Assembly (NCBI GenBank): GCA_947449895.1
Contig: CANFSO010000005.1
Location: 1-44,275, forward strand
Source of the DNA: Comamonadaceae bacterium
Lineage (GTDB): Bacteria > Pseudomonadota > Gammaproteobacteria > Burkholderiales > Burkholderiaceae_C
DNA: 44,275 nucleotides
Reading direction: 5' to 3'
Below, in pieces: positions 8,578 to 16,592 of the stretch. The first letter of the stretch is position 1; each line of letters opens with the position of its first letter. Made by a program: the position numbers and the translations under genes. The notes beneath the pieces are model-generated. The model did no database searches, was not told where the DNA came from, and saw nothing but the letters and a program-made list of their open reading frames with translations.

Positions 8578-9153
8578 ATGAGCATCAAGAGCGACAAATG
8601 GATACGCCGTATGGCCGAATCAACCGGCATGATCGAGCCTTTTGAGCCTGGTCAAATTCGGCAGGCCGCCGACGGCCAGAAGATCATCAGCTACGGCACC
8701 AGCAGCTACGGCTACGACATTCGTTGTGCACCCGAGTTCAAGGTGTTCACCAACATCCACAGCACCGTGGTGGACCCGAAAAACTTCGATGAAAAAAGCT
8801 TTGTCGATTTTCATGGCGACAGTTGCATCATCCCGCCCAACAGTTTTGCGTTGGCGCGCACGCTGGAATACTTCCGCATTCCGCGCAATGTGCTGACCAT
8901 TTGCCTCGGTAAAAGCACCTACGCGCGTTGCGGCATCATCGTCAACGTGACGCCTTTCGAGCCCGAATGGGAAGGCTACGTGACGCTGGAGTTCTCCAAC
9001 ACCACGCCATTGCCAGCCCGCATTTATGCCGGTGAAGGCTGTGCGCAGGTCTTGTTCTTTGAAAGCGACCCGGACGACGTTTGCGAAGTTTCCTATAAAG
9101 ACCGCGGCGGCAAGTACCAAGGTCAGACCGGCGTCACGCTGCCAAAAGCCTAA
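8578..9153 (+). CDS. dcd: dCTP deaminase
   Basis: This 191-residue enzyme deaminates dCTP to dUTP in the cytosol and so feeds dTMP synthesis. It carries the family features SYGYDIRC near the N-terminus and the trimer/active-site core [18 protein letters not shown], with a glutamate and arginines in place. The end is the usual [11 protein letters not shown]. The start at 8578 has AGGA nine bases upstream and gives the expected length; 15 codons of in-frame extension upstream look non-coding. It appears to be a single-gene unit, with an inverted repeat after it. Confidence 0.96.
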   Translation: MSIKSDKWIRRMAESTGMIEPFEPGQIRQAADGQKIISYGTSSYGYDIRCAPEFKVFTNIHSTVVDPKNFDEKSFVDFHGDSCIIPPNSFALARTLEYFRIPRNVLTICLGKSTYARCGIIVNVTPFEPEWEGYVTLEFSNTTPLPARIYAGEGCAQVLFFESDPDDVCEVSYKDRGGKYQGQTGVTLPKA

Positions 9154-9168
9154 GCCTAAGCGTCAGCT

Positions 9169-9198
9169 CCTACAGCACCGTGCGCCTGCAGCTGTAGG
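9169..9198. terminator. Inverted repeat downstream of dcd, possible terminator
   Basis: CCTACAGC at 9169-9176 and GCTGTAGG at 9191-9198 form a perfect eight-base stem around a 14-base loop. It begins 16 bases after the dcd stop. No T-run follows on the plus strand, so it would be a weak or Rho-assisted terminator, or an mRNA-protecting structure. Confidence 0.4.
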
Positions 9199-9229
9199 TG
9201 TTGGCAATCCTATCGCCTAGTATGGGTCA

Positions 9230-9463
9230 GTGGTGTATTTCTCTACCCTCGCCAAGGCGACGGCCCCCTCTCGGCAGTTGCATTACTGGCCCTGCGAATT
9301 GCTGCATGCTTTCACGCTTGAGTTGGCCGAATGTGGCATCTGTGTGAATGAAGCCATGATGTTGGGCGACGCAGTCTATGCTCACCAAACACTGTCACAA
9401 GCCAGCGCTTTGCAAGACTCAACCATTGATCACTTAGTGCTCAACATGTTGGATTATTTCTAG
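9230..9463 (+). CDS. Hypothetical small protein
   Basis: This is an open frame of 77 codons starting with tandem GTG codons; I do not recognise the product. It has no clear signal or membrane segment, contains two cysteines in the first half, and is mildly acidic towards the end. Base composition is close to that of the neighbouring genes, but no convincing ribosome site precedes the start. It lies in the gap between dcd and a small membrane protein gene. It may be a real small gene or a chance frame. Confidence 0.35.
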   Translation: MVYFSTLAKATAPSRQLHYWPCELLHAFTLELAECGICVNEAMMLGDAVYAHQTLSQASALQDSTIDHLVLNMLDYF

Positions 9464-9520
9464 TGGCATCGCCAAGCCGGTTAGCATGCGTCAATGAAGA
9501 ATCATGGGTAAGTCGAAAGT

Positions 9521-9766
9521 ATGAAATTAAGTCGGCTGTTTCAGCCCCGCAACCCGCTTTTCTGGATCATGTTGGCCTTGAATGGGCTGTCGACGGCGCT
9601 TGCATGGCTGGTGCATAACCGGCCATTGAACACTTTCGGCCTGTTGCTGATTGGCGGTTTTGCGTTGATCAACGCTGTACTTGGCACTTGGTTTGCTTGG
9701 CGGCTGGTGAAAGATGTGCCTCATGTGCTGGTGGCCAAGGCCGTGCCGGTCGCTGACGTCGACTAG
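9521..9766 (+). CDS. Small two-helix membrane protein, unknown function
   Basis: The 81-residue product starts MKLSRLFQPRNPLFW and has two hydrophobic segments, at about residues 13-31 and 38-61, with positively charged ends, so it is probably an inner-membrane protein. I see no catalytic motif. The ATG at 9521 lies in a plausible setting with a weak purine-rich region before it. The gene converges on the frameshifted lipoprotein gene, with only 13 bases between the ends. Confidence 0.7.
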   Translation: MKLSRLFQPRNPLFWIMLALNGLSTALAWLVHNRPLNTFGLLLIGGFALINAVLGTWFAWRLVKDVPHVLVAKAVPVADVD

Positions 9767-9779
9767 CGCGACGTGCTGC

Positions 9780-10503
9780 CTACTTGCGGATCACCTCGCC
9801 GGTGTCCGGCTTGAAGCGAACCACCTGAACGCGTCCATTGGCACCCGGAAATCCTTCAAAGACCGCTCGCACCAGATAAGGTACCACCGATTGCAACGGG
9901 TTTGGTCCGCCTTCGTGCGTGGCATTTGATTCAAAGACGGTGCGCGGTGAACTGCCAGCCGGGCCTTGCGTGTCGAGCAAGCGCAGACGCAAACTGCTGA
10001 CCTGAACCGTCTCCATCAACTGCTGGTTGCCAACATAGCGTGGACCAAAAGGATCCGGCATCCAGTAGCCGGGATAAATACGACCGGCGGCATCTCGAAA
10101 GCCCGGGCGGTAAACGTACTGGTCTTGGTAGACCGGCCTTGAATAACTTCGATTTTCAAGCTGGCTGATGACACTAATGTCCACCAAAATACGCGCTGGC
10201 TGGCCGCTGGCCGCTGGCTGCTGGTTGCAGACCTTGTTTAGCGAGCTCAGTGGCCACAACACTAGCGTAAGACGCCTGCTCCAACTCTCGGGTGTGGTCG
10301 GCCGGCGCCAGAAAGCCAAAACTGGCACCGACGGCATCAACAGGCCATTGTTGGAAGCTGCTGACCCGCGCGGTGATGGGGGAGGCGCAACCGCTCAGCA
10401 GCGCGACCAAGACCAACAAGCCACAGACAAGCCGGGCGCGACTGAGGCGAAACAATGAATGAGTGTGCAGTGCAATAACCATGATTCTTATGACATGCTG
10501 CAC
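9780..10503 (-). pseudogene. DUF4136-type lipoprotein gene split by a 7-base tandem duplication
   Basis: Two overlapping minus-strand frames together make one DUF4136-like lipoprotein. The first frame (start at 10503, or at 10482) has a signal peptide with lipobox LLSGC and the family stretch ARVSSFQQWP. It then runs out of frame and stops near 10174. The second frame continues with the conserved body and ends at 9780. Both frames read QPAASGQ where they cross, because a 7-base unit is repeated at 10201-10214. Removing one unit restores a single frame of about 240 codons. The normal role would be an outer-membrane-anchored protein of unknown function. The cause may be a real mutation, slippage-based switching, or an assembly error. 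Confidence 0.8.
10201..10221. repeat. Heptanucleotide tandem repeat causing the frameshift
   Basis: TGGCCGC occurs twice in tandem (10201-10207, 10208-10214), followed by a one-base variant, TGGCTGC (10215-10221). Seven is not a multiple of three, so each gain or loss shifts the frame of the lipoprotein gene. Loss of one unit, or gain of two, would restore it. Confidence 0.9.
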
Positions 10504-10592
10504 GCTCGGAAGGTTCCTGTCGCAGAGGCAAAATCAGGGCTTCTGGCCGGCCACAGGTCAGGGCACGCCAGAATGAGACAATAGAGGCAAAT

Positions 10593-12080
10593 ATGACGTC
10601 CTCTTTTTCTACTCTCAATCTGGCTGAACCACTGGCGCGTGCCGTGGCCGAAATGGGCTACGAGTCCATGACTCCGATCCAGGAACAAGCTATTCCTGTT
10701 GTTTTGCAAGGCAAAGATGTCATGGGCGCGGCCCAGACCGGCACCGGCAAAACAGCTGCTTTTTCATTGCCGCTGCTGCAGCGCATGATGGCGCACGAAA
10801 ACGCGTCGACCTCGCCCGCACGGCATCCGGTGCGCGCCTTGGTCTTGTTGCCAACCCGTGAACTAGCCGACCAAGTGGCGCAGCAGGTCAAGCTCTACGC
10901 CAAGTACACCAACCTGCGCAGCGCCGTGGTGTTTGGTGGCATGGACATGAAGCCCCAAACCGCCGAGCTCAAAAAAGGCGTTGAAGTGTTGGTGGCCACG
11001 CCGGGTCGTTTGCTGGACCACATCGAAGCCAAAAACGCAGTCCTGAATCAAGTTGAATACGTCGTCCTCGACGAAGCCGACCGCATGCTCGACATCGGCT
11101 TTTTGCCCGACCTGCAACGCATCCTGAGTTACCTGCCGAAAAAACGCATCACCTTGTTGTTCTCGGCGACGTTCTCGCCTGAGATCAAGCGGCTGGCTTC
11201 CAGCTACTTGCAAGATCCGGTCACCATCGAAGTGGCCCGCTCTAACGCCACGGCGTCGACTGTTGAGCAGCATTTCTACAGCGTCGGCGCTGACGACAAG
11301 CGTCGCGCCTTGCACCAGATTTTGAAATCACGCGGCATGAAGCAAGCCTTCGTGTTCGTTAACAGCAAGCTCGGTTGTGCGCGCTTGGCCCGCTCCTTAG
11401 AGCGCGAAGGTCTGAAGACCACCGCTCTGCATGGCGACAAGAGCCAAGATGAGCGCTTGAAGGCACTGGAAGCGTTCAAGAGTGGCGAAGTCGACTTGTT
11501 GGTGTGTACCGACGTCGCGGCCCGTGGTCTGGACATCAAAGACGTGCCGGCCGTGTTCAATTTCGACGTGCCTTTCAACGCGGAAGACTACGTGCACCGC
11601 ATCGGCCGTACCGGTCGTGCTGGCGCTTCAGGTTTGGCGGTGAGCTTTGTGGCACCGAGCGACACACGCTTGGTGACTGACATTGAAAAGCTCATCAAGA
11701 CCAAGATTGAATTGGAGCCGATGGAGTTTGAAGAAGACCGGCCGCGCATCAGCGAGCAGGGCCGTATCAACGATGGTCGCCGTATGTACCGCGAGGCAGA
11801 AGGCTCTGACCAACCGGATGAACCGGGTGTGAAGCAGCCCGTTTCGCGTGAACGCCGTGAAACACGCGAACCGCGTGAGCGCCGCGAATACACTCCGCGC
11901 CAGTCGAACGTAGCGCGTGATCCATTTTTTGACAAGCCGTATGAGTCGACCTTGTCGGCTGAGGCTTTGCCAGCTTGGGAAGCGGCTGCCAAATCGGCAG
12001 GCCCGCGCGGCGTGTCAGCCAACATCAAGCCGAAGAAAAAAATCGCGGCCTTGTTCAAGACGGCGGTCACAGAGAGCTAA
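10593..12080 (+). CDS. rhlE: DEAD-box ATP-dependent RNA helicase, RhlE type
   Basis: This 495-residue cytosolic helicase remodels RNA in ribosome assembly or decay. All core motifs are in order: Q motif (TPIQEQAIP), motif I AQTGTGKT, Ia PTRELA, II DEAD, III SAT, and motif VI HRIGRTGRAG. The core ends near residue 370. A charged tail rich in Arg and Glu follows, as is usual for RhlE-like proteins. The start MTSSFSTLNL matches the family's usual N-terminus, with AGAGG just upstream. The gene is monocistronic and ends in a clear terminator. Confidence 0.94.
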   Translation: MTSSFSTLNLAEPLARAVAEMGYESMTPIQEQAIPVVLQGKDVMGAAQTGTGKTAAFSLPLLQRMMAHENASTSPARHPVRALVLLPTRELADQVAQQVKLYAKYTNLRSAVVFGGMDMKPQTAELKKGVEVLVATPGRLLDHIEAKNAVLNQVEYVVLDEADRMLDIGFLPDLQRILSYLPKKRITLLFSATFSPEIKRLASSYLQDPVTIEVARSNATASTVEQHFYSVGADDKRRALHQILKSRGMKQAFVFVNSKLGCARLARSLEREGLKTTALHGDKSQDERLKALEAFKSGEVDLLVCTDVAARGLDIKDVPAVFNFDVPFNAEDYVHRIGRTGRAGASGLAVSFVAPSDTRLVTDIEKLIKTKIELEPMEFEEDRPRISEQGRINDGRRMYREAEGSDQPDEPGVKQPVSRERRETREPRERREYTPRQSNVARDPFFDKPYESTLSAEALPAWEAAAKSAGPRGVSANIKPKKKIAALFKTAVTES

Positions 12081-12094
12081 TCCAAGCTTGCTGC

Positions 12095-12126
12095 AAAACC
12101 CGGTCCCGCAAGGTGCCGGGTTTTTT
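12095..12126 (+). terminator. Rho-independent terminator of rhlE
   Basis: AAAACCCGG at 12095-12103 pairs with CCGGGTTTT at 12116-12124, and the strand ends in a run of six T from 12121. It starts 15 bases after the rhlE stop and ends just inside the convergent apaH gene's stop region. Read backwards it also offers an A-run/T-run, so it may serve both genes. Confidence 0.9.
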
Positions 12127-12994
12127 AATGCCCGTTGTGTTTTTGCATGGCTTCGCAAGCGACTGAAAAAAGCTCGAACGCGCCCGGTTCACTACCCGGC
12201 GCCTCACTCAGTTTTGCCGCCGTCAGGCAGTTGCCCCAGACGCAGCCAGTGTCCAGAGCCAAGGTATTTTGGCGTATGACGGGCTTGCCTTCTGGCGCAT
12301 CCAGACCGACCGTTGACCAATGACCGAAAGCGATCGGCGTGTCAGCCGTCAGCCGACCCGGCACATTGAACCAAGGCACGTAGCCAGGTGGTGTTGTATC
12401 GGCTGAGCCTTTGGCGCTGAATTCCATCTCGCCCTCCGGCGTGCAAAAGCGCAAGCGCGTGAGCGCGTTGACGATCACGCGCAGCCGGTCATGGCCTGCG
12501 AGTTTGTCATCCCAACGCTGCGGTGTGTTGCCGTACATGGTGCTTAAAAATTCAACAGCCTGCGCGCCTCGCAAGGCTTGTTCGACTTCTGCAGCCAAGG
12601 TCAGTGTTCGCTCTGTTGTCCATTGCGGCAGCACGCCAGCATGCACCATCAGCCATCCCTGAACGTGCAGAGCCATGCGCCGATGCCGCACCCAGTCGAG
12701 CAAGCCTTCACGATCGGGCGCCTGCAGAATAGCGTCGAGTGTGTCGCCCTTGTGCTGCTTGCGCAGGCCATAGCCCACGGTGAGCAAATGCAGGTCATGG
12801 TTGCCAAGTAAACACTGCGCCGAGTCGCCCAGTTGCATGACAGTTCGCAGGACGGCCAGTGAGTCGGGGCCACGGTTGACGAGGTCGCCAAGCAAGTAGA
12901 TGGTGTCGCGACTGGGTGAGAAATCGATGCGCTGTAAAAGACGCTGCAGCGGTTCGTGGCAGCCCTGAAGGTCGCCAATGAAGTAAAGTGCCAT
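12125..12994 (-). CDS. apaH: Bis(5'-nucleosyl)-tetraphosphatase, symmetrical
   Basis: This 289-residue cytosolic enzyme splits Ap4A into two ADP and may also remove nucleoside-tetraphosphate caps from RNA. It begins MALYFIGDLQGCHEPL, has GDLVNRGPDS and GNHD as metal-binding phosphoesterase motifs, and a late HWST-type histidine. The start at 12994 gives the canonical N-terminus; an upstream in-frame extension to 13234 is antisense to the neighbouring gene and not credible. The length is typical of the family. It diverges from the CorC-like gene with only 22 bases between the chosen starts. Confidence 0.95.
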   Translation of the reverse strand: MALYFIGDLQGCHEPLQRLLQRIDFSPSRDTIYLLGDLVNRGPDSLAVLRTVMQLGDSAQCLLGNHDLHLLTVGYGLRKQHKGDTLDAILQAPDREGLLDWVRHRRMALHVQGWLMVHAGVLPQWTTERTLTLAAEVEQALRGAQAVEFLSTMYGNTPQRWDDKLAGHDRLRVIVNALTRLRFCTPEGEMEFSAKGSADTTPPGYVPWFNVPGRLTADTPIAFGHWSTVGLDAPEGKPVIRQNTLALDTGCVWGNCLTAAKLSEAPGSEPGAFELFSVACEAMQKHNGH

Positions 12995-13016
12995 GTGTTT
13001 ATTTTCGTCTGGATTC

Positions 13017-14336
13017 ATGGATATTTTGCTGATTGCTCTTCTGACCCTGCTGAATGGGGTCTTTGCCATGTCGGAGCTGGCGCTTGCGTCGAGCCGGAAA
13101 GCGCGGCTGGTAGCTGCTGCTGAAGGCGGCGACAAAGGCTCTGAGGCGGCGCTGAGTTTGCTGGAGAACCCGACGCAGTTTTTGTCTTCCGTGCAGGTGG
13201 GCATCACTTCGATCGGCATGGTCAACGGCATCATCGGCGAGGCGGCTTTCAGTGGCGGCCTGTCGGCTTGGATTCAAACTTGGGGCATTACGCAGGGCGC
13301 CTCCGACATTTCTGCGACGGCAATCGTCGTGGTCATCATCACTTACGTCACTATCGTTTTTGGCGAGCTGGTGCCCAAGCGGATCGGGCAGCTTTACCCG
13401 GAAACCGTGGCGCGACTTGTTTCACGCCCGATGATGTGGATGGCCAGCGCAACGCGGCCGTTTGTGCGATTGCTGTCGTTCAGTACGCAAGCGGTTCTCA
13501 AGCTAATGCGCGTCGACAACTCAGCCAGTCGGGCGGTCACTGAGGAAGAGATCACTGCCAGCCTAGAGGAAGGCGTGAGTGCCGGGTTGATCGAGGAGCA
13601 TGAGCACCAGATGGTGCAAAACGTCTTTTTATTGGACGACCGTTTGCTGCCGTCGCTGATGCTGCCTCGCGCTGACATTGAATGGTTAGAAGCCACGGAC
13701 ACGGTGGCACAGGCGCTTGCAAAAGCCAGCATCAGCGGTCACTCATGGTATCCGGTGTGCCGCGGTGGACTCGATGATGTTGTCGGGGTGGTCAAGGTTG
13801 CTGTCTTACTGGTCGTTCGAGACTTGACACAGGGCACATCAGCGCCTGTGGTACCTGTTGATGACCGTGTCGGAGCGTACGCGGTGCCGGCGGTTTTTGT
13901 GCCTGAGTCGCTCAGCGGCATGGAGTTGTTGGAGCAGTTCCGTGCGCGCTCGACGCGCATCTTGCTGGTCGTCGACGAATACGGAGTGGTGCAGGGGCTG
14001 GTCACGCCAATGGACATGCTGGAGGCCATCACGGGTGAGTTGCCGCCGGGCGCGCAGTTTGACGCCTGGGCTACGCTGCGTCCAGACGGTAGCTGGTTGC
14101 TGGATGGCGTGATGCCCGTGTCGGAGCTCAAAGCACGGCTGGACATCAAACAACTTCCGGAGGAAGAACGCGGCCGCTACAACACCTTGGCGGGTTTGCT
14201 CCAAAGCGTCTCAGGCCGCCTGCCAGGTGTGGGCGAATGTCTCGATTGCGTCGGGTGGCGATTTGAAGTGCTGGACTTGGATGGCAAGCGCATCGACAAA
14301 GTGCTGGCGAGTCGGCAAGTGCCGGATAAGGTTTAA
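13017..14336 (+). CDS. Hemolysin-family (CNNM/CorC-type) membrane protein
   Basis: The 439-residue protein has an N-terminal DUF21/CNNM membrane domain with about four helices (starting MDILLIALLTLLNGVFAMSE and including FGELVPKRIG), then a CBS-pair region (about residues 190-330, with VVDEYGVVQGLVT) and a C-terminal CorC/HlyC domain. The family is linked to magnesium and cobalt efflux; the name hemolysin is historical. I chose the ATG at 13017, because an ATG at 12993 overlaps the apaH start and adds eight residues of weak quality. The gene converges closely on a small lipoprotein gene. Confidence 0.9.
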   Translation: MDILLIALLTLLNGVFAMSELALASSRKARLVAAAEGGDKGSEAALSLLENPTQFLSSVQVGITSIGMVNGIIGEAAFSGGLSAWIQTWGITQGASDISATAIVVVIITYVTIVFGELVPKRIGQLYPETVARLVSRPMMWMASATRPFVRLLSFSTQAVLKLMRVDNSASRAVTEEEITASLEEGVSAGLIEEHEHQMVQNVFLLDDRLLPSLMLPRADIEWLEATDTVAQALAKASISGHSWYPVCRGGLDDVVGVVKVAVLLVVRDLTQGTSAPVVPVDDRVGAYAVPAVFVPESLSGMELLEQFRARSTRILLVVDEYGVVQGLVTPMDMLEAITGELPPGAQFDAWATLRPDGSWLLDGVMPVSELKARLDIKQLPEEERGRYNTLAGLLQSVSGRLPGVGECLDCVGWRFEVLDLDGKRIDKVLASRQVPDKV

Positions 14337-14349
14337 CGGGCGCAAGGCC

Positions 14350-14793
14350 TCAGGGCATTGCGTTGCCTGGCTTGGTTGCTGGGGTCACCGTGATGGTCAC
14401 CTCATTGCCGCCGAAGCTGGCGGATTGGATTTGAACTGTTGCGACTCGTTCCGCCTTGTTGAAGGTCAGAAAACTCAGCTTGGAGTAAGAACTTGACGTC
14501 AAGACCCAGCCAGCGCTTGGCAGACCATCGCGGTAATAGGTGTAAACCGCTTGCGACTCGCCTGGAACGCTCAAACTGATGCGGCCCATCCAGCGGTTGC
14601 CGGATCCCATCACCAAGGTCTCTTGCGGGCGTATCGTGGCGCCTGGTGGAATCGGCATGTCACCCGCTAATTGAGTGGCCGATGGTTCGGGCGCGGAAGC
14701 ACCATCTTTGCTGACTGGACGGATGTCGACGCTGCTACAGGCAAAAAGTGCACATGCCGTGCACAGCAAAGTCAGGTATTTCAGGATGTTCAT
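14350..14793 (-). CDS. Small lipoprotein of unknown function
   Basis: This 147-residue protein starts MNILKYLTLLCTACALFAC, a type II signal peptide with lipobox LFAC, so it should be lipid-anchored. The mature part holds PIPPGATIRPQETLVMG, a mixed alpha/beta region with a YYRDGLPSAGW motif, and a C-terminal segment ending in beta-like repeats. I recognise no enzymatic motif. The start at 14793 places the signal peptide directly at the N-terminus; five extra codons upstream would spoil it. Its stop lies 13 bases from the stop of the convergent CorC-like gene. Confidence 0.75.
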   Translation of the reverse strand: MNILKYLTLLCTACALFACSSVDIRPVSKDGASAPEPSATQLAGDMPIPPGATIRPQETLVMGSGNRWMGRISLSVPGESQAVYTYYRDGLPSAGWVLTSSSYSKLSFLTFNKAERVATVQIQSASFGGNEVTITVTPATKPGNAMP

Positions 14794-14907
14794 GGTGGTG
14801 CCTGTCAAAGCTTCAGCGTCGCCGGGGCATCCGGCTGCACTTCTGGCTCCTCCTTCAGCGCGCGATTGTAGCCAGTTACATGTCAGGTACTGGGTTTTAT
14901 GACTCGC

Positions 14908-15549
14908 TTATGCGCGTGCCCTGTATTGGCGGTGAATCTGGACATGCGCGTCCAGAAAGCCACGCAGCCGTTCTAGGCTGATGGGCTTCGGCAAAAACAG
15001 AACTTCTGGCGGAAGGCCGCCGCGTTGTTGAATCTCACTTTCACTCAAGCCTGACATGACGATGGTTGAAATGGCCTGATATTCCGCACGGCTGAACACC
15101 ATGTTGAGCAGCCGGAAGCCATCAAAAGGTTCCATGTTCAGGTCGGTGATAAGAATGCGTGGACGTACGCGCTCAAGTTGTAAAACTGCATCGAGTCCGT
15201 CAACGGCGACTGTGCATTTGATATCTGGGTAGTGGGTTTCAAATAGAGCGACCAAGAGGCTGGCCGTGGGCTCATCGTCCTCGACTATCAGGACGTGAAT
15301 CTGTTCTTGATCCGTATGCAGGTCAGTCAAGTGGTGCAGGCTGCCCGGCTGTGCAGAAGCCAGGCGCAACATAGCTTTGTGTCCCATTTTCTGGTTCAGC
15401 GCTTCAATGGAGCTGCGCAAGATGCGCCTATGCCCACCATTGGTCTTGACTGCCGGGAGCTTGCCGGAATCAACCAGCTTCTGGATTGACGTGCGAGACA
15501 GTCCCAGAATTTTCGTGGCTTCACCAATACCAACAAAGTCCATAGTCAT
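14908..15549 (-). CDS. Response regulator with N-terminal excisionase-like HTH and C-terminal receiver
   Basis: The 213-residue protein has a MerR/excisionase-type winged helix at residues 5-50 (GEATKILGLSRTSIQKLVDSG, with a GGHRRI wing) followed by a receiver domain at about 84-205 with acidic residues E90-D91-D92, acceptor D136 in LITDLN and lysine in LPKP. DNA-binding before receiver is the reverse of the usual order. No kinase gene is adjacent, so it is an orphan regulator. Start choice between 15549 and 15543 is open (ATG ACT ATG). A hairpin lies in its leader. Confidence 0.85.
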   Translation of the reverse strand: MTMDFVGIGEATKILGLSRTSIQKLVDSGKLPAVKTNGGHRRILRSSIEALNQKMGHKAMLRLASAQPGSLHHLTDLHTDQEQIHVLIVEDDEPTASLLVALFETHYPDIKCTVAVDGLDAVLQLERVRPRILITDLNMEPFDGFRLLNMVFSRAEYQAISTIVMSGLSESEIQQRGGLPPEVLFLPKPISLERLRGFLDAHVQIHRQYRARA

Positions 15550-15587
15550 TATTTTCTTTCTTGACCAGGCGCAGGGGAATCGGCGGC

Positions 15588-15612
15588 GGGTTCCAGTTTT
15601 TGCTGGAAACCC
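15588..15612 (-). promoter_or_regulatory. Leader hairpin upstream of the HTH-receiver gene
   Basis: GGGTTCCAG pairs with CTGGAAACCC across a TTTTTG loop, with one bulged base. It sits 39 bases before the gene's start, inside the expected 5' leader on the minus strand. The stretch from about 15640 to 15727 is AT-rich and probably holds the promoter, but I could not pick a convincing -35/-10 pair. The hairpin could influence mRNA stability or translation. Confidence 0.4.
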
Positions 15613-15727
15613 ATGTGTGTTGTCTGTTGCTTGCGTGGTCGCTAAGCTGAATAGTATGGATGGCTATTCATTATTAAGCAATATATGTAACGGATAGATA
15701 CAAGTAAAAGAATCCAATTGTTTTAAA

Positions 15728-16576
15728 TTAGTCGAAAGACTGCAGCTTGTCGCCTTGCAGCATGACTCTGTACAAATAACGGTACTCTTCCGGGTCGTAG
15801 TCGGCGTTGGCTTGGTGCATCACGCTGCGGTTGTCCCAAATCACCATGTCGCCGACGCGCCACTGATGGCGGTACTCGTATCGGGGCTGGGTGGCGTGTT
15901 GGTAAAGCTCGTCAATCAGCGCAAAGCCTTCATTGGGGCTCATTCCTTCGATACCCTCCATCCGTCCGGTGTTCAGGTAAAGCGCCGGCCGGTTACTGAT
16001 CGGGTGTTGGATGACCAAGGGTTGTACGGTGTGCGGAATTTTCGCCATGTCTTCAGGGTTCAGCTTGGCAAAGCTGCGCGGGCTTCGACTGCTTTCATGC
16101 ACATGCTTTGATCGCAGGCGCTGGAGGGTTGTTTTTTGGGCCTCTGACAAATCGTCATAAGCACGCCGTACATCGACAAACTGCGTGTCGCCGCCGTAAG
16201 ACGGAATTTCGACAGCCATCAGGCTGGTGGCCTTGGGTGGCGCGATGTCGTTCGAGTGGTCGGTGTGGTAGTTCTCGCCGCGCACTTGCAGCTTGCCGTT
16301 TTTACGCGGTAAGTCCTTGGTCGAGTTACACCCCACCAAAGGGTAGTCAGGGAGAACAAATTTTTTAATTTGCTGCTCCATCAGGCTGCCAAAAATTTCG
16401 GCGGCTTGCATGAACTGCGGCGGCGTCAGCGCTTGGTCCCGAAAAACCAGCACTGCGTGCTCTGCAAACAGTGCATTGAGCTCGGCTCGTGTCGCGTCAG
16501 TTGGCGGCTGCGTTAGGTCGACCCCTGAAATTTCAGCGCCGAGAATCTCGTTGATCTTGCATTGGATGATGCTCAC
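15728..16576 (-). CDS. TauD/TfdA-family Fe(II)/2-oxoglutarate dioxygenase
   Basis: This 282-residue cytosolic enzyme hydroxylates a substrate using oxygen, Fe(II) and 2-oxoglutarate. The iron triad is H104 and D106 (in ENYHTDHS) plus H254 (SVMHQAN); R270 in YLYRVML would bind 2-oxoglutarate. Translation starts at GTG 16574-16576, preceded by AAGGA at nine bases. It is the last gene of a six-gene minus-strand operon with two Bug receptors, so its substrate is probably the imported compound or a derivative. Taurine is not implied: TauD relatives act on many acids. Confidence 0.9.
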   Translation of the reverse strand: MSIIQCKINEILGAEISGVDLTQPPTDATRAELNALFAEHAVLVFRDQALTPPQFMQAAEIFGSLMEQQIKKFVLPDYPLVGCNSTKDLPRKNGKLQVRGENYHTDHSNDIAPPKATSLMAVEIPSYGGDTQFVDVRRAYDDLSEAQKTTLQRLRSKHVHESSRSPRSFAKLNPEDMAKIPHTVQPLVIQHPISNRPALYLNTGRMEGIEGMSPNEGFALIDELYQHATQPRYEYRHQWRVGDMVIWDNRSVMHQANADYDPEEYRYLYRVMLQGDKLQSFD

Positions 16577-16592
16577 GGTGTCGCTTCCTTTA

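Noticed and set aside
12995-13234. Upstream extension of apaH
   Set aside because: It is antisense to the CorC-like gene, while the canonical ApaH N-terminus begins at 12994.
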